Assembly: GCA_036503555.1 (NCBI GenBank)
Contig: DASXWQ010000021.1
Span: 1 to 64,000 of the forward strand
Reading direction: 5' to 3'
Length of the DNA: 64,000 bases
DNA from: Actinocatenispora sp036503555
Lineage (GTDB): Bacteria; Actinomycetota; Actinomycetes; Mycobacteriales; Micromonosporaceae
Position numbers and translations under genes: made by a program. A model generated the notes under the pieces. The model saw only the letters and a program-made list of their open reading frames with translations. It did no database searches and was not told the DNA's origin. Position 1 is the first letter of the stretch. Every line of letters begins with the position of its first letter. This document shows, one piece after another, positions 16,458-25,435 of this stretch.

Positions 16458-17420
16458 TCAGCGGCTGACGACCCAGCCGTCGTTGCGGTAGGTGAATGTC
16501 AGCCCGGAGCAGTGGAAGTCCTTCTTGGCGTCCGGGGACGCGCTCGGGGCGATGTTCATGTCCGCCTTGGTGACGTGCTTCCAGCCGCCGTTGACGTAGA
16601 ACTGGACGTCGGTCGTCTCGAACCGGTGCCCCTTGATCGCCGCGCAGTAGTACGCGTTGCCGGTCTTGGCGTCCACGTGGTTGTACGTCTCGAACATGTC
16701 CCACCCGTGGCCCGGCTTCTTGCCGGTGCCCTTGCTGGTGAAGAACGTGTCCCACTTGCTGGTCTTGCGGTTGTAGAGCCAGGCGGTCCAGGTGTTGCTC
16801 GCCTTGTCCGTACGGTTGATCTTGGCGCCGTAATAGCTGTGGCCGCCGACCTTCTTCGTGTACGTCGACATGAATGTCGACGTGAATCCCGTCGTCTTGT
16901 CGAAGCCCGGGTTCTTGCCGCACCAATTCCACGCGCCGAGCGTCGCGGCACCGTGGTAATAGATCGTGCTGAGCTCGATGCAGCTCTCGCCGCCGGCCAC
17001 CATCGTCGGCGCGTACACCGTCTCGTCGTCCGTCGACGGGATCTTGATCGTCGGGTCGACGCTCTGCGTGGCGATCACGCCGTACGCGTTGGCCTTCGTC
17101 GTCCACTGGTAGTTCTCGTGGTGCTCGGTCGCCGCCGCACGCAGGCCGGTGCCCTGCTGGCGTACCGCGCCGAAGTGGGTGCCGGCCGCGCCGACGGCGG
17201 CGCGGGCGTCCGCCCCGGTCGCGCCCGGTACGGTGCCGCCCGCCGGCGCGTCGGGGTCGACCGCGGTGCCGGACGCGGCCGCCGGCGCCGCGTCCGGCGC
17301 GCCGAGCTTCTCCCCGGCGGACGTCAGTGCCGGGGCCGCACCCGCCGGCTCACCCGCCAGTACGCACGCGACGGCGGTCGCCGCCAACGCCACCGCGTAT
17401 CTTTTCCGGACGGTCTTCAT
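16458..17420 (-). CDS. Secreted protein of unknown family
   Basis: 320 residues with a clear Sec signal (KTVRKRY then a hydrophobic run ending VLAGEPAGA about residue 28). An Ala/Gly/Pro/Asp-rich low-complexity segment follows to about residue 80, then a compact domain of about 230 residues rich in Tyr, Trp, Thr and Lys. The domain has four to six cysteines (CIEL, WNWCGKNPG, YYCAAIKG, FHCSGLTFTYRN) that probably form disulfides. The look is that of an extracellular beta-sandwich or carbohydrate-binding fold, but I do not recognise it. ATG with GAGGAG eight bases upstream. It is slightly richer in A/T than its neighbours, which may indicate acquisition. Confidence 0.8.
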   Translation of the reverse strand: MKTVRKRYAVALAATAVACVLAGEPAGAAPALTSAGEKLGAPDAAPAAASGTAVDPDAPAGGTVPGATGADARAAVGAAGTHFGAVRQQGTGLRAAATEHHENYQWTTKANAYGVIATQSVDPTIKIPSTDDETVYAPTMVAGGESCIELSTIYYHGAATLGAWNWCGKNPGFDKTTGFTSTFMSTYTKKVGGHSYYGAKINRTDKASNTWTAWLYNRKTSKWDTFFTSKGTGKKPGHGWDMFETYNHVDAKTGNAYYCAAIKGHRFETTDVQFYVNGGWKHVTKADMNIAPSASPDAKKDFHCSGLTFTYRNDGWVVSR

Positions 17421-17607
17421 GGATCTCCTCAGGGGGTGGAAAGTCGCCGAAGAGTAGCAGTGCGGCACCAATTCGCCGCATTGCGTTCGGGGTGCTACGG
17501 AATGGTTGATCGCGTTCCATTCGGCATCGCGGTGCGTGGCGGATGAATCACGAGGAATGGCGCGGATCTCGGTTGCCGGGAGGCGGTCCGGCGGGCACGA
17601 TCCGGGC

Positions 17608-18093
17608 ATGATCTCGGTGCAGGTGATCACGCCGGACGACTGGCTGGCGTGGCGTGAGGTACGGCTGGCCGCCCTGAAGGAGGCGCCGTACGCGTACGGC
17701 TCGACGTACGAGGACTGGGTCGACGCGCCCGAGGACCGCTGGCGGCAGCGGCTCGGCGGCGAGTTCCACAACCTGCTCGTACGGATCGACGGGCGACCGG
17801 GCGGCATCGCCAGCGGCGTACCGGCCGAGGCGGACGACGGGGTCGTCGAGATCGTCTCGATGTACGTGCTGCCGTCGGCGCGCGGCCACGGCGTCGGTGA
17901 CCGGCTGATCGGCGAGATCGCCGACTGGGCGCGTACGCGTGGCGCGTCGGCGCTGCGCCTCGACGTGACCGAGGGGAACGAGCACGCGACGGCGCTCTAC
18001 CGCCGCCACGGCTTCCGGGACACCGCCACCCGCACCGAGCCCGGCCCGCACGACACCCGGTACGAGCGCACGATGCTGCTGCCGCTCGCCTGA
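17608..18093 (+). CDS. GNAT-family N-acetyltransferase
   Basis: A 161-residue acetyltransferase with the standard GNAT pattern: WREVRLAALKEAPYAYGS at the N-terminus, VVEIVSMYVLPSARGHGVGDRLI as the acetyl-CoA loop (R/Q-x-x-G-x-G/A type), and NEHATALYRRHGFRDT near the end. The substrate is unknown; the beginning resembles small-molecule or antibiotic-type acetyltransferases. CACGAT lies six bases before the ATG and could be a -10 for a leaderless mRNA. Convergent with korB. Confidence 0.88.
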   Translation: MISVQVITPDDWLAWREVRLAALKEAPYAYGSTYEDWVDAPEDRWRQRLGGEFHNLLVRIDGRPGGIASGVPAEADDGVVEIVSMYVLPSARGHGVGDRLIGEIADWARTRGASALRLDVTEGNEHATALYRRHGFRDTATRTEPGPHDTRYERTMLLPLA

Positions 18094-18123
18094 CGCCGCG
18101 GGGCGCGTGCGTCCCCGCGGCGT
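18093..18123. terminator. Bidirectional terminator between GNAT and korB
   Basis: Perfect 11-base arms, ACGCCGCGGGG (18093-18103) and CCCCGCGGCGT (18113-18123), with a 9-base loop. It fills the gap between two convergent genes. Confidence 0.75.
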
Positions 18124-18128
18124 GTGGG

Positions 18129-19202
18129 TCAGACGATGGCCCAGGTGTCGCCGGAGTAGAGGAGCCGGTCCAGCTCGTCCGTCGGGGCCGCGCCGGTCGC
18201 CGCCTGGCGGACCTGGGCCCGCACCAGCTCGTCGTACGACGGGCGGGGCACGTCGCGCAGCACGCCCATCGGCGTGTGCATCAGCGCGTCGCTGCCGGCG
18301 GGCAGCCGGGACAGGGCGAACGCGTACGACGGGTCGGCGGCGTGCGCGTCGTGTACGACGATGTCGGCCGGGTCGACCGACGCGGTGTCGGCGACGGCGA
18401 GGCCGAAGCCGGACCGTACGACGCAGCGGGCGCCGTCCGCGCCGAACGTGATCGGCTGGCCGTGCTCGACGCGGACGACGGCCTCGTCGCGCGACGCCGG
18501 GTCCTTCAGCACCTCGAACGCGTCGTCGTTGAAGATCGGGCAGTTCTGGTAGATCTCGATGAACGCGCTGCCCTCGTGCTCGGCCGCCGCGGCCAGCACC
18601 GAGGTGAGGTGCTTGCGGTCGGAGTCGAGCGTGCGGGCGACGAACGACGCCTCGGCGCCGAGCGCCAGCGACACCGGGTTGAACGGCGCGTCGGCCGAGC
18701 CGAACGGGGTCGACTTGGTGACCTTCCCCAGCTCCGAGGTGGGCGAGTACTGCCCCTTGGTGAGGCCGTAGATCCGGTTGTTGAACAGCAGGATCTTCAG
18801 GTTCACGTTGCGGCGCAGGGCGTGGATCAGGTGGTTGCCGCCGATCGACAGCGCGTCCCCGTCGCCGGTGATCATCCACACCGACAGGTCCGGCCGGGAC
18901 ACCGACAGGCCGGACGCGATCGCCGGCGCGCGGCCGTGGATCGAGTGCATGCCGTACGTGTTCATGTAGTACGGGAAGCGGGACGAGCAGCCGATGCCGG
19001 AGACGACGACGGTGTTCTCCCGCTTGATGCCGAGCGACGGCAGGAAGCTCTGGAACGCGGCGAGGATCGCGTAGTCACCGCAGCCCGGGCACCACCGGAC
19101 CTCCTGGTCGCTCTTGAACTCCTTGGCGGTCTGCTTGCCCTCGGCCTTCGGCACCAGCGACAGCGCGTGCCGGCCGTTCGGGGTCACCACGGGATCAGAC
19201 AT
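18129..19202 (-). CDS. korB: 2-oxoacid:ferredoxin oxidoreductase, beta subunit
   Basis: The thiamine-diphosphate subunit (357 residues) of a CoA-dependent 2-oxoglutarate:ferredoxin oxidoreductase like the KorAB of mycobacteria. Visible are WCPGCGDYAIL near residue 37, GIGCSSRFP, the TPP/Mg motif GDGDALSIGGNH and the NNRIYGLTKGQ segment. It oxidises 2-oxoacids to acyl-CoA and reduces ferredoxin, giving an alternative to the NAD-linked step of the citric-acid cycle. The ATG overlaps the korA stop by eight bases. Confidence 0.93.
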   Translation of the reverse strand: MSDPVVTPNGRHALSLVPKAEGKQTAKEFKSDQEVRWCPGCGDYAILAAFQSFLPSLGIKRENTVVVSGIGCSSRFPYYMNTYGMHSIHGRAPAIASGLSVSRPDLSVWMITGDGDALSIGGNHLIHALRRNVNLKILLFNNRIYGLTKGQYSPTSELGKVTKSTPFGSADAPFNPVSLALGAEASFVARTLDSDRKHLTSVLAAAAEHEGSAFIEIYQNCPIFNDDAFEVLKDPASRDEAVVRVEHGQPITFGADGARCVVRSGFGLAVADTASVDPADIVVHDAHAADPSYAFALSRLPAGSDALMHTPMGVLRDVPRPSYDELVRAQVRQAATGAAPTDELDRLLYSGDTWAIV

Positions 19203-21057
19203 TCTTGACGATCTCCTCAAGCGCCGTCTCCAGCTCGCCAGCGGTGAACGGAAGGCCGCGTACCTTGTTGTAGCCGATCACGTCGATCAGGAACCTGCCG
19301 CGCAGCAGCTGGGACAGCTGCCCGAGGTTCATCTCCGGCACGACGACCTTGTCGTACCGCCGGAGCAGCTCCTCGGTGTTGCGGGGCAACGGGTTCAGGT
19401 GCCGGAGGTGGGCCTGGGCGATGTGGTGACCGCTGCCGCGCAGCCGGCGCACCGCCGCGCCGATCGGCCCGTACGTCGAGCCCCAGCCGAGGACGAGCAC
19501 CTTCGCCTCGCCGGACGGGTCGTCGGCGACGAGGTCGGGGATGTCGCGCGCGATCGCGTCGACCTTCGCCTGCCGCAGCCGGACCATCGTGTCGTGGTTG
19601 GCCGGGTCGTACGAGATCTCGCCGGAGCCCTCGGCCTTCTCGATGCCGCCGATCCTGTGCTCCAGCCCGGGCGTGCCGGGGATCGCCCACGGGCGGGCCA
19701 GCGTCTCCGGATCCCGCAGGTACGGCCAGAAGTCGCGGGTGCCGTCCGCGTTCTCGTGGTTGGGTTCGGTGGCGAAGTCGACGGTGATCGTGGGCAGCTC
19801 GTCGACCTTCGGCAGCTTCCACGGCTCGGACCCGTTGGCCAGGTAGCCGTCGGACAGCAGCAGCACCGGCACCCGGTACGTCAGGGCGATCCGGCACGCC
19901 TCGATCGCGGCGTAGAAGCAGTCGGACGGCGAGCTGGCGGCGACGACCGCGGCGGGCGACTCGCCGTGCCGGCCGTACAGGGCCATGTTGAGGTCGGCCT
20001 GCTCGGTCTTCGTCGGCATGCCCGTCGACGGGCCGGCGCGCTGGATGTCGCAGATGACCAGCGGCAGCTCCTGCATGACGGCCAGGCCGATCGTCTCGCC
20101 CTTCAGCGCCACGCCGGGGCCGGACGTCGACGTCACGCCGAGCGCCCCACCGTACGACGCGCCGAGCGCCGCGCCGACCGCCGCGATCTCGTCCTCCGCC
20201 TGGAACGTCAGCACGCCGAACTTCTTGTGCTTGCTCAGCTCGTGCAGCACGTCGGAGGCCGGCGTGATCGGGTACGCGCCGAGGAACAGCGGCCGGCCCG
20301 ACCGCACGCTCGCCGCGATCAGCCCGTACGCCAGCGCGACGTTGCCGGTGATGTTCCGGTAGGTGCCCGGGGGCAGCTTCGCCGGCTTCACCTCATATCG
20401 GACGGCGAACTCCTCGGTGGTCTCGCCGTAGTTCCAGCCGGCCTTGAGCGCGGTGACGTTCGCCTCGACCAACTCCGGCCGGTTCGCGAACTTCTTCCGC
20501 AGGAACGCCTCGGTGCCCTCGACCGACCGGTTGTACATCCAGGACAGCAGGCCGAGCGCGAACATGTTCTTCGAGCGCTCGGCGTCCTTCTTGGAGATGT
20601 CGAAGCTCTCCAGCGCCCGGACCGTCAGCGAGGTCAACGGCACCCGGTGCACCGCGTACGCGTCGAGGGAGCCGTCGTCGAGCGGGCTCTGCACGTAACC
20701 GACCTTGGTCAGGTTGCGCTTGGTGAACTCGTCGGTGTTGACGATGATCTCGGCGGCCCGCGGTACGTCGCGCAGGTTGGCCTTGAGCGCGGCAGGGTTC
20801 ATCGCGACCAGCACGTTCGGCGCGTCGCCGGGCGTCAGGATGTCGTAGTCGGCGAAGTGCAGCTGGAAGCTGGACACACCCGGCAGGGTCCCGGCAGGGG
20901 CCCGGATCTCGGCCGGGAAGTTGGGCAGCGTCGACAGGTCGTTGCCGAGCTGCGCGGACTCGGCGGTGAACCGGTCGCCGGTGAGCTGCATGCCGTCACC
21001 GGAGTCCCCGGCGAACCGGATGACCACCCGATCCAGTTGTCGGACCTGCTTGGCCAC
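19195..21057 (-). CDS. korA: 2-oxoacid:ferredoxin oxidoreductase, fused gamma-alpha subunit
   Basis: A 620-residue fusion: an N-terminal gamma (CoA/ferredoxin-side) domain with RFAGDSGDGMQLTGDRF, then the alpha domain from about residue 215 with a GAYPITPASDVLHEL pyrimidine-binding stretch and GPGVALKGE, and a C-terminal domain with VLGWGSTYG. This fused layout with a separate beta subunit is typical of actinobacterial KorAB. No ferredoxin domain is fused, so a separate ferredoxin must serve it. The ATG at 21057 follows a GGAGG-type site. It probably feeds ferredoxin-linked electron transfer; the second nuo set starts 2.4 kb away. Confidence 0.93.
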   Translation of the reverse strand: MAKQVRQLDRVVIRFAGDSGDGMQLTGDRFTAESAQLGNDLSTLPNFPAEIRAPAGTLPGVSSFQLHFADYDILTPGDAPNVLVAMNPAALKANLRDVPRAAEIIVNTDEFTKRNLTKVGYVQSPLDDGSLDAYAVHRVPLTSLTVRALESFDISKKDAERSKNMFALGLLSWMYNRSVEGTEAFLRKKFANRPELVEANVTALKAGWNYGETTEEFAVRYEVKPAKLPPGTYRNITGNVALAYGLIAASVRSGRPLFLGAYPITPASDVLHELSKHKKFGVLTFQAEDEIAAVGAALGASYGGALGVTSTSGPGVALKGETIGLAVMQELPLVICDIQRAGPSTGMPTKTEQADLNMALYGRHGESPAAVVAASSPSDCFYAAIEACRIALTYRVPVLLLSDGYLANGSEPWKLPKVDELPTITVDFATEPNHENADGTRDFWPYLRDPETLARPWAIPGTPGLEHRIGGIEKAEGSGEISYDPANHDTMVRLRQAKVDAIARDIPDLVADDPSGEAKVLVLGWGSTYGPIGAAVRRLRGSGHHIAQAHLRHLNPLPRNTEELLRRYDKVVVPEMNLGQLSQLLRGRFLIDVIGYNKVRGLPFTAGELETALEEIVKNV

Positions 21058-21288
21058 GGGCGCGCTACCTCCTGTCGGCCGGGCCGGGGATCGCCGCTTG
21101 ATCGGTGGAGGACGGCCCGATCCTCACAACCGCGATGCTACGTCGGCGCGGTAAGGGTGTCCTATCGCGGGCGTCACGTCCCGGTGGTCGACACGCCAAC
21201 CGCACGGTACGCGCGATTCGTCGGACGTCAGCGAATCGTCACCGTTGCCGGGCGGTCACGGTGCCCTGGACGCGGAATGCTTGAGGGC

Positions 21289-22806
21289 ATGGGTTCCGGA
21301 AGACGGGTCACGGCGGCGGTGGCCGGCCTGCTCGCGGGCGCGGTCGCGCTCGGTGTCGCCGAGCTGGCCGCCGCGTTCGTACGACCGGAGGCGGCCCCCG
21401 TGGTCGCCGTCGGCTCCGGCGTCATCCGCATGACGCCGAACGCGGTCAAGGACTTCGCGATCAGCACCTTCGGCGCGTACGACAAGACCGCCCTGGTCGT
21501 CGGGATCTACGTGCTGCTGGTACCGATCGCCGCGGTGCTCGGGCTGCTCGCCGCGCGCCGCCGGTGGGTCGGGGTGGCCGGTTTCGCCGTGTTCGGCGCG
21601 CTCGGCGTCGCGGGGGCGCTCACCCAGGCCGACGCCGGCGTACTCGACCCGGTGCCGTCGCTGCTCGGCGCCGCCGCCGGCCTCGGCACCCTCACGCTGC
21701 TGCTGCGCGTACCCGACCCGGCGGTGACCCCGACCGGGTACGAGCGGCGCCGGTTCCTGTGGCTCGCGGGCGGCTCGGTCGCCGCCGCCGCGGTCGCCGG
21801 GTACGGCGGGCGGATGCTGCAACACGACAGGTTCGCCGCCGCCCGGTCGCGCGCCGCGGTCCGCATCCCGCGGCCGGCGAGCCCGGCGCCGGCCGTACCG
21901 GCCGGAACGGACCTGGCGGTGCCCGGGCTGGGGCCGTGGCGTACCGAGAGCGCGGCGTTCTACCGGGTGGACACCGCGCTGACGCTGCCACAGGTGTCTG
22001 CGGGCGACTGGCAGCTGTGCATCCACGGCCGCGTCGACCGTTCGATCACCCTGTCGTACGAGCAGCTGCTGGCCCGGCCGCTGATCGAGCGGGACATCAC
22101 GCTGTGCTGCGTGTCGAACCCGGTGGGCGGGCCGTACATCGGCAACGCGCGCTGGATCGGCGTACGCCTCGCCGACCTGCTTCGCGAGGCCGGCGTCCAG
22201 GACGGCGCCGACCAGATCGTCAGCCGCTCCGCCGACGGCATGACGATCGGTACGCCGACCTCCGTCGCCCTCGACGGCCGGGACGCGATGCTCGCCGTCG
22301 CGATGAACGACGCGCCGCTGCCGATCCGGCACGGCTTCCCCGTCCGGATGCTCGTCCCCGGGCTCTACGGGTACGTGTCGGCGTGCAAGTGGCTGGTGGA
22401 CATCGAGCTGACCACGTTCGGCGACTACGACGCGTACTGGGTGCCGCGCGGCTGGTCGGCGAAGGGGCCGATCAAGACCGAGTCCCGGATCGACACGCCG
22501 CGCGGCGGCGCGAAGCTCGGTGCCGGCCGGATCCCGGTGGCGGGGGTCGCCTGGGCCCAGCACAAGGGCATCACCCGCGTCGAGGTACGCGTCGACGACG
22601 GCGACTGGCAGCCGGCCCGGCTCGCCGCCGTACCGTCGGCGGACACCTGGCGGCAGTGGGTGTACGAGTGGGACGCCACGCCCGGCGACCACACGCTGCG
22701 GGTCCGCGCCACCGACCGCACCGGGTACACGCAGACCGGTGACGAGGCCGACGTCCTGCCGAACGGGGCGACCGGCTGGCACCAGGTCTCCGTCACGATC
22801 CGCTGA
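21289..22806 (+). CDS. Membrane-anchored molybdopterin-dependent oxidoreductase (sulfite oxidase-like)
   Basis: About 505 residues. The first 145 form an anchor of four hydrophobic helices. A Tat-like YERRRFLWLAGG then leads into the exported part: an oxidoreductase molybdopterin-binding domain from about residue 205, with the cofactor-ligand cysteine region TLCCVSNPVGG at about 272-281, and a C-terminal Mo-co dimerisation (Ig-like) domain. The layout matches actinobacterial YedY/sulfite-oxidase-like proteins fused to a membrane domain. The substrate is unknown. ATG 21277 (four residues longer) is an alternative start. Not obviously in an operon. Confidence 0.88.
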   Translation: MGSGRRVTAAVAGLLAGAVALGVAELAAAFVRPEAAPVVAVGSGVIRMTPNAVKDFAISTFGAYDKTALVVGIYVLLVPIAAVLGLLAARRRWVGVAGFAVFGALGVAGALTQADAGVLDPVPSLLGAAAGLGTLTLLLRVPDPAVTPTGYERRRFLWLAGGSVAAAAVAGYGGRMLQHDRFAAARSRAAVRIPRPASPAPAVPAGTDLAVPGLGPWRTESAAFYRVDTALTLPQVSAGDWQLCIHGRVDRSITLSYEQLLARPLIERDITLCCVSNPVGGPYIGNARWIGVRLADLLREAGVQDGADQIVSRSADGMTIGTPTSVALDGRDAMLAVAMNDAPLPIRHGFPVRMLVPGLYGYVSACKWLVDIELTTFGDYDAYWVPRGWSAKGPIKTESRIDTPRGGAKLGAGRIPVAGVAWAQHKGITRVEVRVDDGDWQPARLAAVPSADTWRQWVYEWDATPGDHTLRVRATDRTGYTQTGDEADVLPNGATGWHQVSVTIR

Positions 22807-22824
22807 GCCGCGGCCCCGGCCGGG

Positions 22825-23268
22825 TCAGTGCGTGCCGGGGATCTTCGCGGGCGCGCCCAGAAAGCCCTGGATCAGGGCGAACGCGACGATCGCCACGATC
22901 GCGAGGATCGCGGCGATCATCTGCCGCCGCCGGGTACGCCGGTGCTGCTCCGGGTCCGGCGCGTCCGCGGCGTCCGGCGTGCGTGCGTTGTCGGTGTCCG
23001 GCCGGCTTCGCTCGGCCCGGGATCCCTGCGGCCGGGCCTGCTCCGCCGAACGGCCCTGCTCGGGTGGCCGGCCCTGCTCCGGTGGGCGGTTCTGCTCCGG
23101 GCGGGTCTGGTCCTGTCGTGCTCGCTCCGACCGGGTCTGGTCGCCGCGCTTCTGGTCGGCCCGCTTCTGCTCGGTGCGTCCACGCTCGGTCCGGGACTGG
23201 TCCGGTCGGGAGCGTTTGGGCCGGTCGGCTGGCGGACCATGTGCCGGCACCCGTGGAGTGTTCGTCAT
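22825..23268 (-). CDS. Low-complexity tail-anchored protein
   Basis: 147 residues. Residues 1-115 are a highly charged Arg/Gln/Pro/Glu-rich region with short imperfect repeats (RPPEQGRPPEQGR; EQKRADQKRGDQ), followed by RRTRRRQ, one hydrophobic helix (about 118-138) and a short outer tail ending with KIPGTH. It would be an inner-membrane protein with a disordered cytoplasmic arm. The ATG follows GGAG. No family recognised. It lies convergent with the molybdopterin oxidoreductase and divergent from nuoA2. Confidence 0.65.
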   Translation of the reverse strand: MTNTPRVPAHGPPADRPKRSRPDQSRTERGRTEQKRADQKRGDQTRSERARQDQTRPEQNRPPEQGRPPEQGRSAEQARPQGSRAERSRPDTDNARTPDAADAPDPEQHRRTRRRQMIAAILAIVAIVAFALIQGFLGAPAKIPGTH

Positions 23269-23481
23269 GATCTGCTCCGGTACGCGACGGGATGGTGCTG
23301 ATGCGTCGGTGCGGGCGCGATCGACGACGTTGCTGCTGGTCGGACACCCTGGCGAGCCCACCGGCCGAGGCTGGCCGCCGGGCGCGTCCGGGCGGGGAAC
23401 CGGACCATCAGCACCGGACCATGGTGCCACTCGGCCGCGACCGACCCGGGCGAGGAGTCGCCCGATCCGGTGATCGGCCCG

Positions 23482-23487
23482 TACGCT
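23482..23487 (+). promoter_or_regulatory. -10 element of a leaderless promoter for nuoA2
   Basis: TACGCT ends seven bases before the GTG of nuoA2, and no ribosome site precedes that GTG. This is the geometry of a leaderless actinobacterial transcript. Confidence 0.5.
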
Positions 23488-23494
23488 CTGTGGC

Positions 23495-23866
23495 GTGTCT
23501 GGCTATCTCGGCTCGTACGCGACGCTCGGCATCCTGCTGGTCGTGGGCGTCGTGTTGTTCGGCGCGGCGTTCGCCGGGAACCGGCTGCTCCGGCCGTACC
23601 GTCCCGATCCGGGCAAACTCACGACGTACGAGTCGGGCGTCGACCCGGTCGGTGGTGACTGGGCGCAGGCCGAGATCCACTACTACGTCTTCGCGTACCT
23701 CTACGTGCTGTTCGCCGTGGAGAGCGTTTTCCTGTTCCCCTGGGCGCTGGTGTTCGCCCGGCCCGGCTTCGGTACGGCGACGCTCGTCGAGATGGCCGTC
23801 TTCGTCGCCGTCCTGCTCCTCGGCCTGCTGTACGCCTGGCGCAAGGGCGTCCTTCGCTGGACCTGA
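23495..23866 (+). CDS. nuoA: NADH-quinone oxidoreductase subunit A, second copy
   Basis: The 123-residue membrane subunit NuoA, with three helices. The typical loop after helix 1 reads TTYESGVDPVGG, and the second helix AQAEIHYYVFAYLYVLFAVESVFLFPW carries the conserved acidic residue. It is the first gene of a second complex I set. In primary nuo operons nuoB follows within a few bases; here nuoB2 begins 940 bases later, with a reverse gene and a sigma remnant in between. The start appears leaderless. Confidence 0.93.
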   Translation: MSGYLGSYATLGILLVVGVVLFGAAFAGNRLLRPYRPDPGKLTTYESGVDPVGGDWAQAEIHYYVFAYLYVLFAVESVFLFPWALVFARPGFGTATLVEMAVFVAVLLLGLLYAWRKGVLRWT

Positions 23867-23885
23867 CCGCGGCCGGTGTCACGGG

Positions 23886-24440
23886 TCAGGACTCCAGCCG
23901 GAACGCGTCGCCCGACTTCCCCGGCAACGCCCGATCCCGGTAGATGCCGGTCCCCGAGACGCTCCAGCCGTCCGGCGCGGGCGGGTCGTCACCCGGAACG
24001 TCCAGGGTGAACCGGTAGGTGGCGGTCACACCGGCCGCCGGCTGCCGCACGAAGCACCCGCCGTCCGTCGTGGGATCCATGCAGTCGACGCTCGCGTCAC
24101 CCGGTGTCACCGTCGTACCCTTCGGCACCTGGAAGCTGATCCCGATCTCGTCCAGGCGCAGGCTGCCGTCGCTGCGCACGGTCACCGTCACCTCGCCGGA
24201 CCAGCCGTCGTCGGTACGGGTCAGGTGCGGGTCGCCGGCTTCGAGCTGGTAGCTGTCCGTCCGCTCCACCGGAAACGTGGCCGGGCCGCCGGACTGCCCG
24301 AAGCCCTGACCGGTCCAGGAGTACCGGCGCCACTGCGTCGCCTCGGGGCCGGGCGGCTCGACCACCGGCAGGTAGTTCGCGCGGAACGCCTCGAACGCCC
24401 CGCGGAGCGGGCCCCGCGCGATCTCGTCGGCGTCAGGCAT
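23886..24440 (-). CDS. Hypothetical protein with a possible DUF11-like beta-sandwich
   Basis: 184 residues without a signal peptide or membrane helix. The C-terminal half (CMDPTTDGGCFVRQPAAGVTATYRFTLDVPGDD) has the cysteine pair and the AAGxTATYxFTLxV strand typical of DUF11/Ig-like cell-surface repeats, but no exporter signal is seen. ATG with GGGAGG six bases upstream. It begins immediately after a truncated sigma-factor frame, so its present N-terminus may be the product of a rearrangement. Function unknown. Confidence 0.6.
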   Translation of the reverse strand: MPDADEIARGPLRGAFEAFRANYLPVVEPPGPEATQWRRYSWTGQGFGQSGGPATFPVERTDSYQLEAGDPHLTRTDDGWSGEVTVTVRSDGSLRLDEIGISFQVPKGTTVTPGDASVDCMDPTTDGGCFVRQPAAGVTATYRFTLDVPGDDPPAPDGWSVSGTGIYRDRALPGKSGDAFRLES

Positions 24441-24673
24441 GGCGTACCTCCCGTCCGGTCGTACGTCTCGATCCGGTCCCAGCGGGCCAGCGCCCGGCAG
24501 AACGCCTCCTGCGCGATGACCTGTGCCTCGGTCAGGTCCCCGAACGAGGCGAAGACCTGGAGGGTGATCGAGCGGAAGTGCGCCGCGTACACCTCGTCGA
24601 AGCTGCGGGGCGGCGGCTCGGCGCCGTCGGGCGGTATCGCCGACAGGTGGCCACGTCTGCCCGATGTTGGCAT
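24441..24673 (-). pseudogene. Truncated ECF sigma factor (region 2 remnant)
   Basis: From an ATG at 24673 the frame encodes about 30 residues of leader and then FDEVYAAHFRSITLQVFASFGDLTEAQVI and QEAFCRALARWDRIETYDR. This is the start of sigma region 2 of a SigE-like ECF sigma factor. Instead of the expected DP-AWVRRVA continuation, the sequence turns into the ribosome site of the next gene. Regions 2.4 and 4 are missing, so no functional sigma factor can be made here. Confidence 0.65.
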
Positions 24674-24806
24674 CGTCTACCGGCCCTTCCTGGTCCCCGC
24701 CCGGTGGGTGCCGGTGGACATGCCCCGGCCGGCGGGACGGTTGCGTGTCGTTCGCCGTTCCGGGCGGCGGTAGGTTTGGGGCGTACGACGACGCGAGGAG
24801 GCGGGG

Positions 24807-25403
24807 ATGTCCGGACCGGTGCCGCTGCCCGTACCCGCGCCGCGCCGCGCCGGGCTGGCCGGGGTGCTCGGCGAGCCGATCCGCTTCGTCCTGAACTGGG
24901 GCCGGCGCTACTCGTTGTGGGTCTTCAACTTCGGCCTGGCCTGCTGCGCGATCGAGTTCATCGCCGCGTCGATGGGCCGGCACGACTTCATCCGGCTCGG
25001 CGTCATCCCGTTCGCGCACGGCCCGCGGCAGGCCGACCTGATGGTCGTCTCCGGCACGGTCACCGACAAGATGGCCCCCGCCATCAAGCGGCTGTACGAC
25101 CAGATGGCCGAGCCGAAGTACGTCATCTCGTTCGGCGCCTGCTCGAACTCCGGCGGTCCCTACTGGGACTCGTACTCGGTGACCAAGGGCGTCGACCAGC
25201 TCATTCCCGTCGACGTGTACGTGCCGGGCTGCCCGCCGCGGCCGGAGGCGCTGCTGCACGGCATCCTGCGGCTCCAGGACAAGATCGCCCGCGAGCAGGT
25301 GGGTCTCGGCGGCGCGCGCCGCGACGACCCGCTCGCCCCCGGCGCGGTACGGGCCGGCGCCACCGACGCCGCCACTCTCACCGCGCCGCCCGTCCGCCCG
25401 TAG
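24807..25403 (+). CDS. nuoB: NADH-quinone oxidoreductase subunit B, second copy
   Basis: A 198-residue NuoB that holds cluster N2, the last cluster before quinone. All four ligands are present: Cys46-Cys47, Cys112 and Cys142, in the standard contexts GLACCAIEF, GACSNSGG and PGCPPRPEALL. The N-terminus and the Ala/Pro-rich C-terminus are variable. ATG with GAGGAGG; TAGGTT at 24771-24776 may be the -10. It stands alone: no nuo gene abuts it on either side. Confidence 0.95.
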   Translation: MSGPVPLPVPAPRRAGLAGVLGEPIRFVLNWGRRYSLWVFNFGLACCAIEFIAASMGRHDFIRLGVIPFAHGPRQADLMVVSGTVTDKMAPAIKRLYDQMAEPKYVISFGACSNSGGPYWDSYSVTKGVDQLIPVDVYVPGCPPRPEALLHGILRLQDKIAREQVGLGGARRDDPLAPGAVRAGATDAATLTAPPVRP

Positions 25404-25435
25404 CGCCGGCCGTTCCGCCGTCCGTCGGGCCGCGG

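Noticed and set aside
19114..22806. A 1230-codon forward open frame opposite korA
   Set aside because: The first two thirds are antisense shadow of korBA with Arg/Gly/His-rich composition; only the part from about 21289 is a real protein.
23886..24673. Intact ECF sigma factor plus anti-sigma pair
   Set aside because: The sigma frame lacks region 4 and the rest of region 2, and the following protein has no membrane helix or zinc anti-sigma motif.
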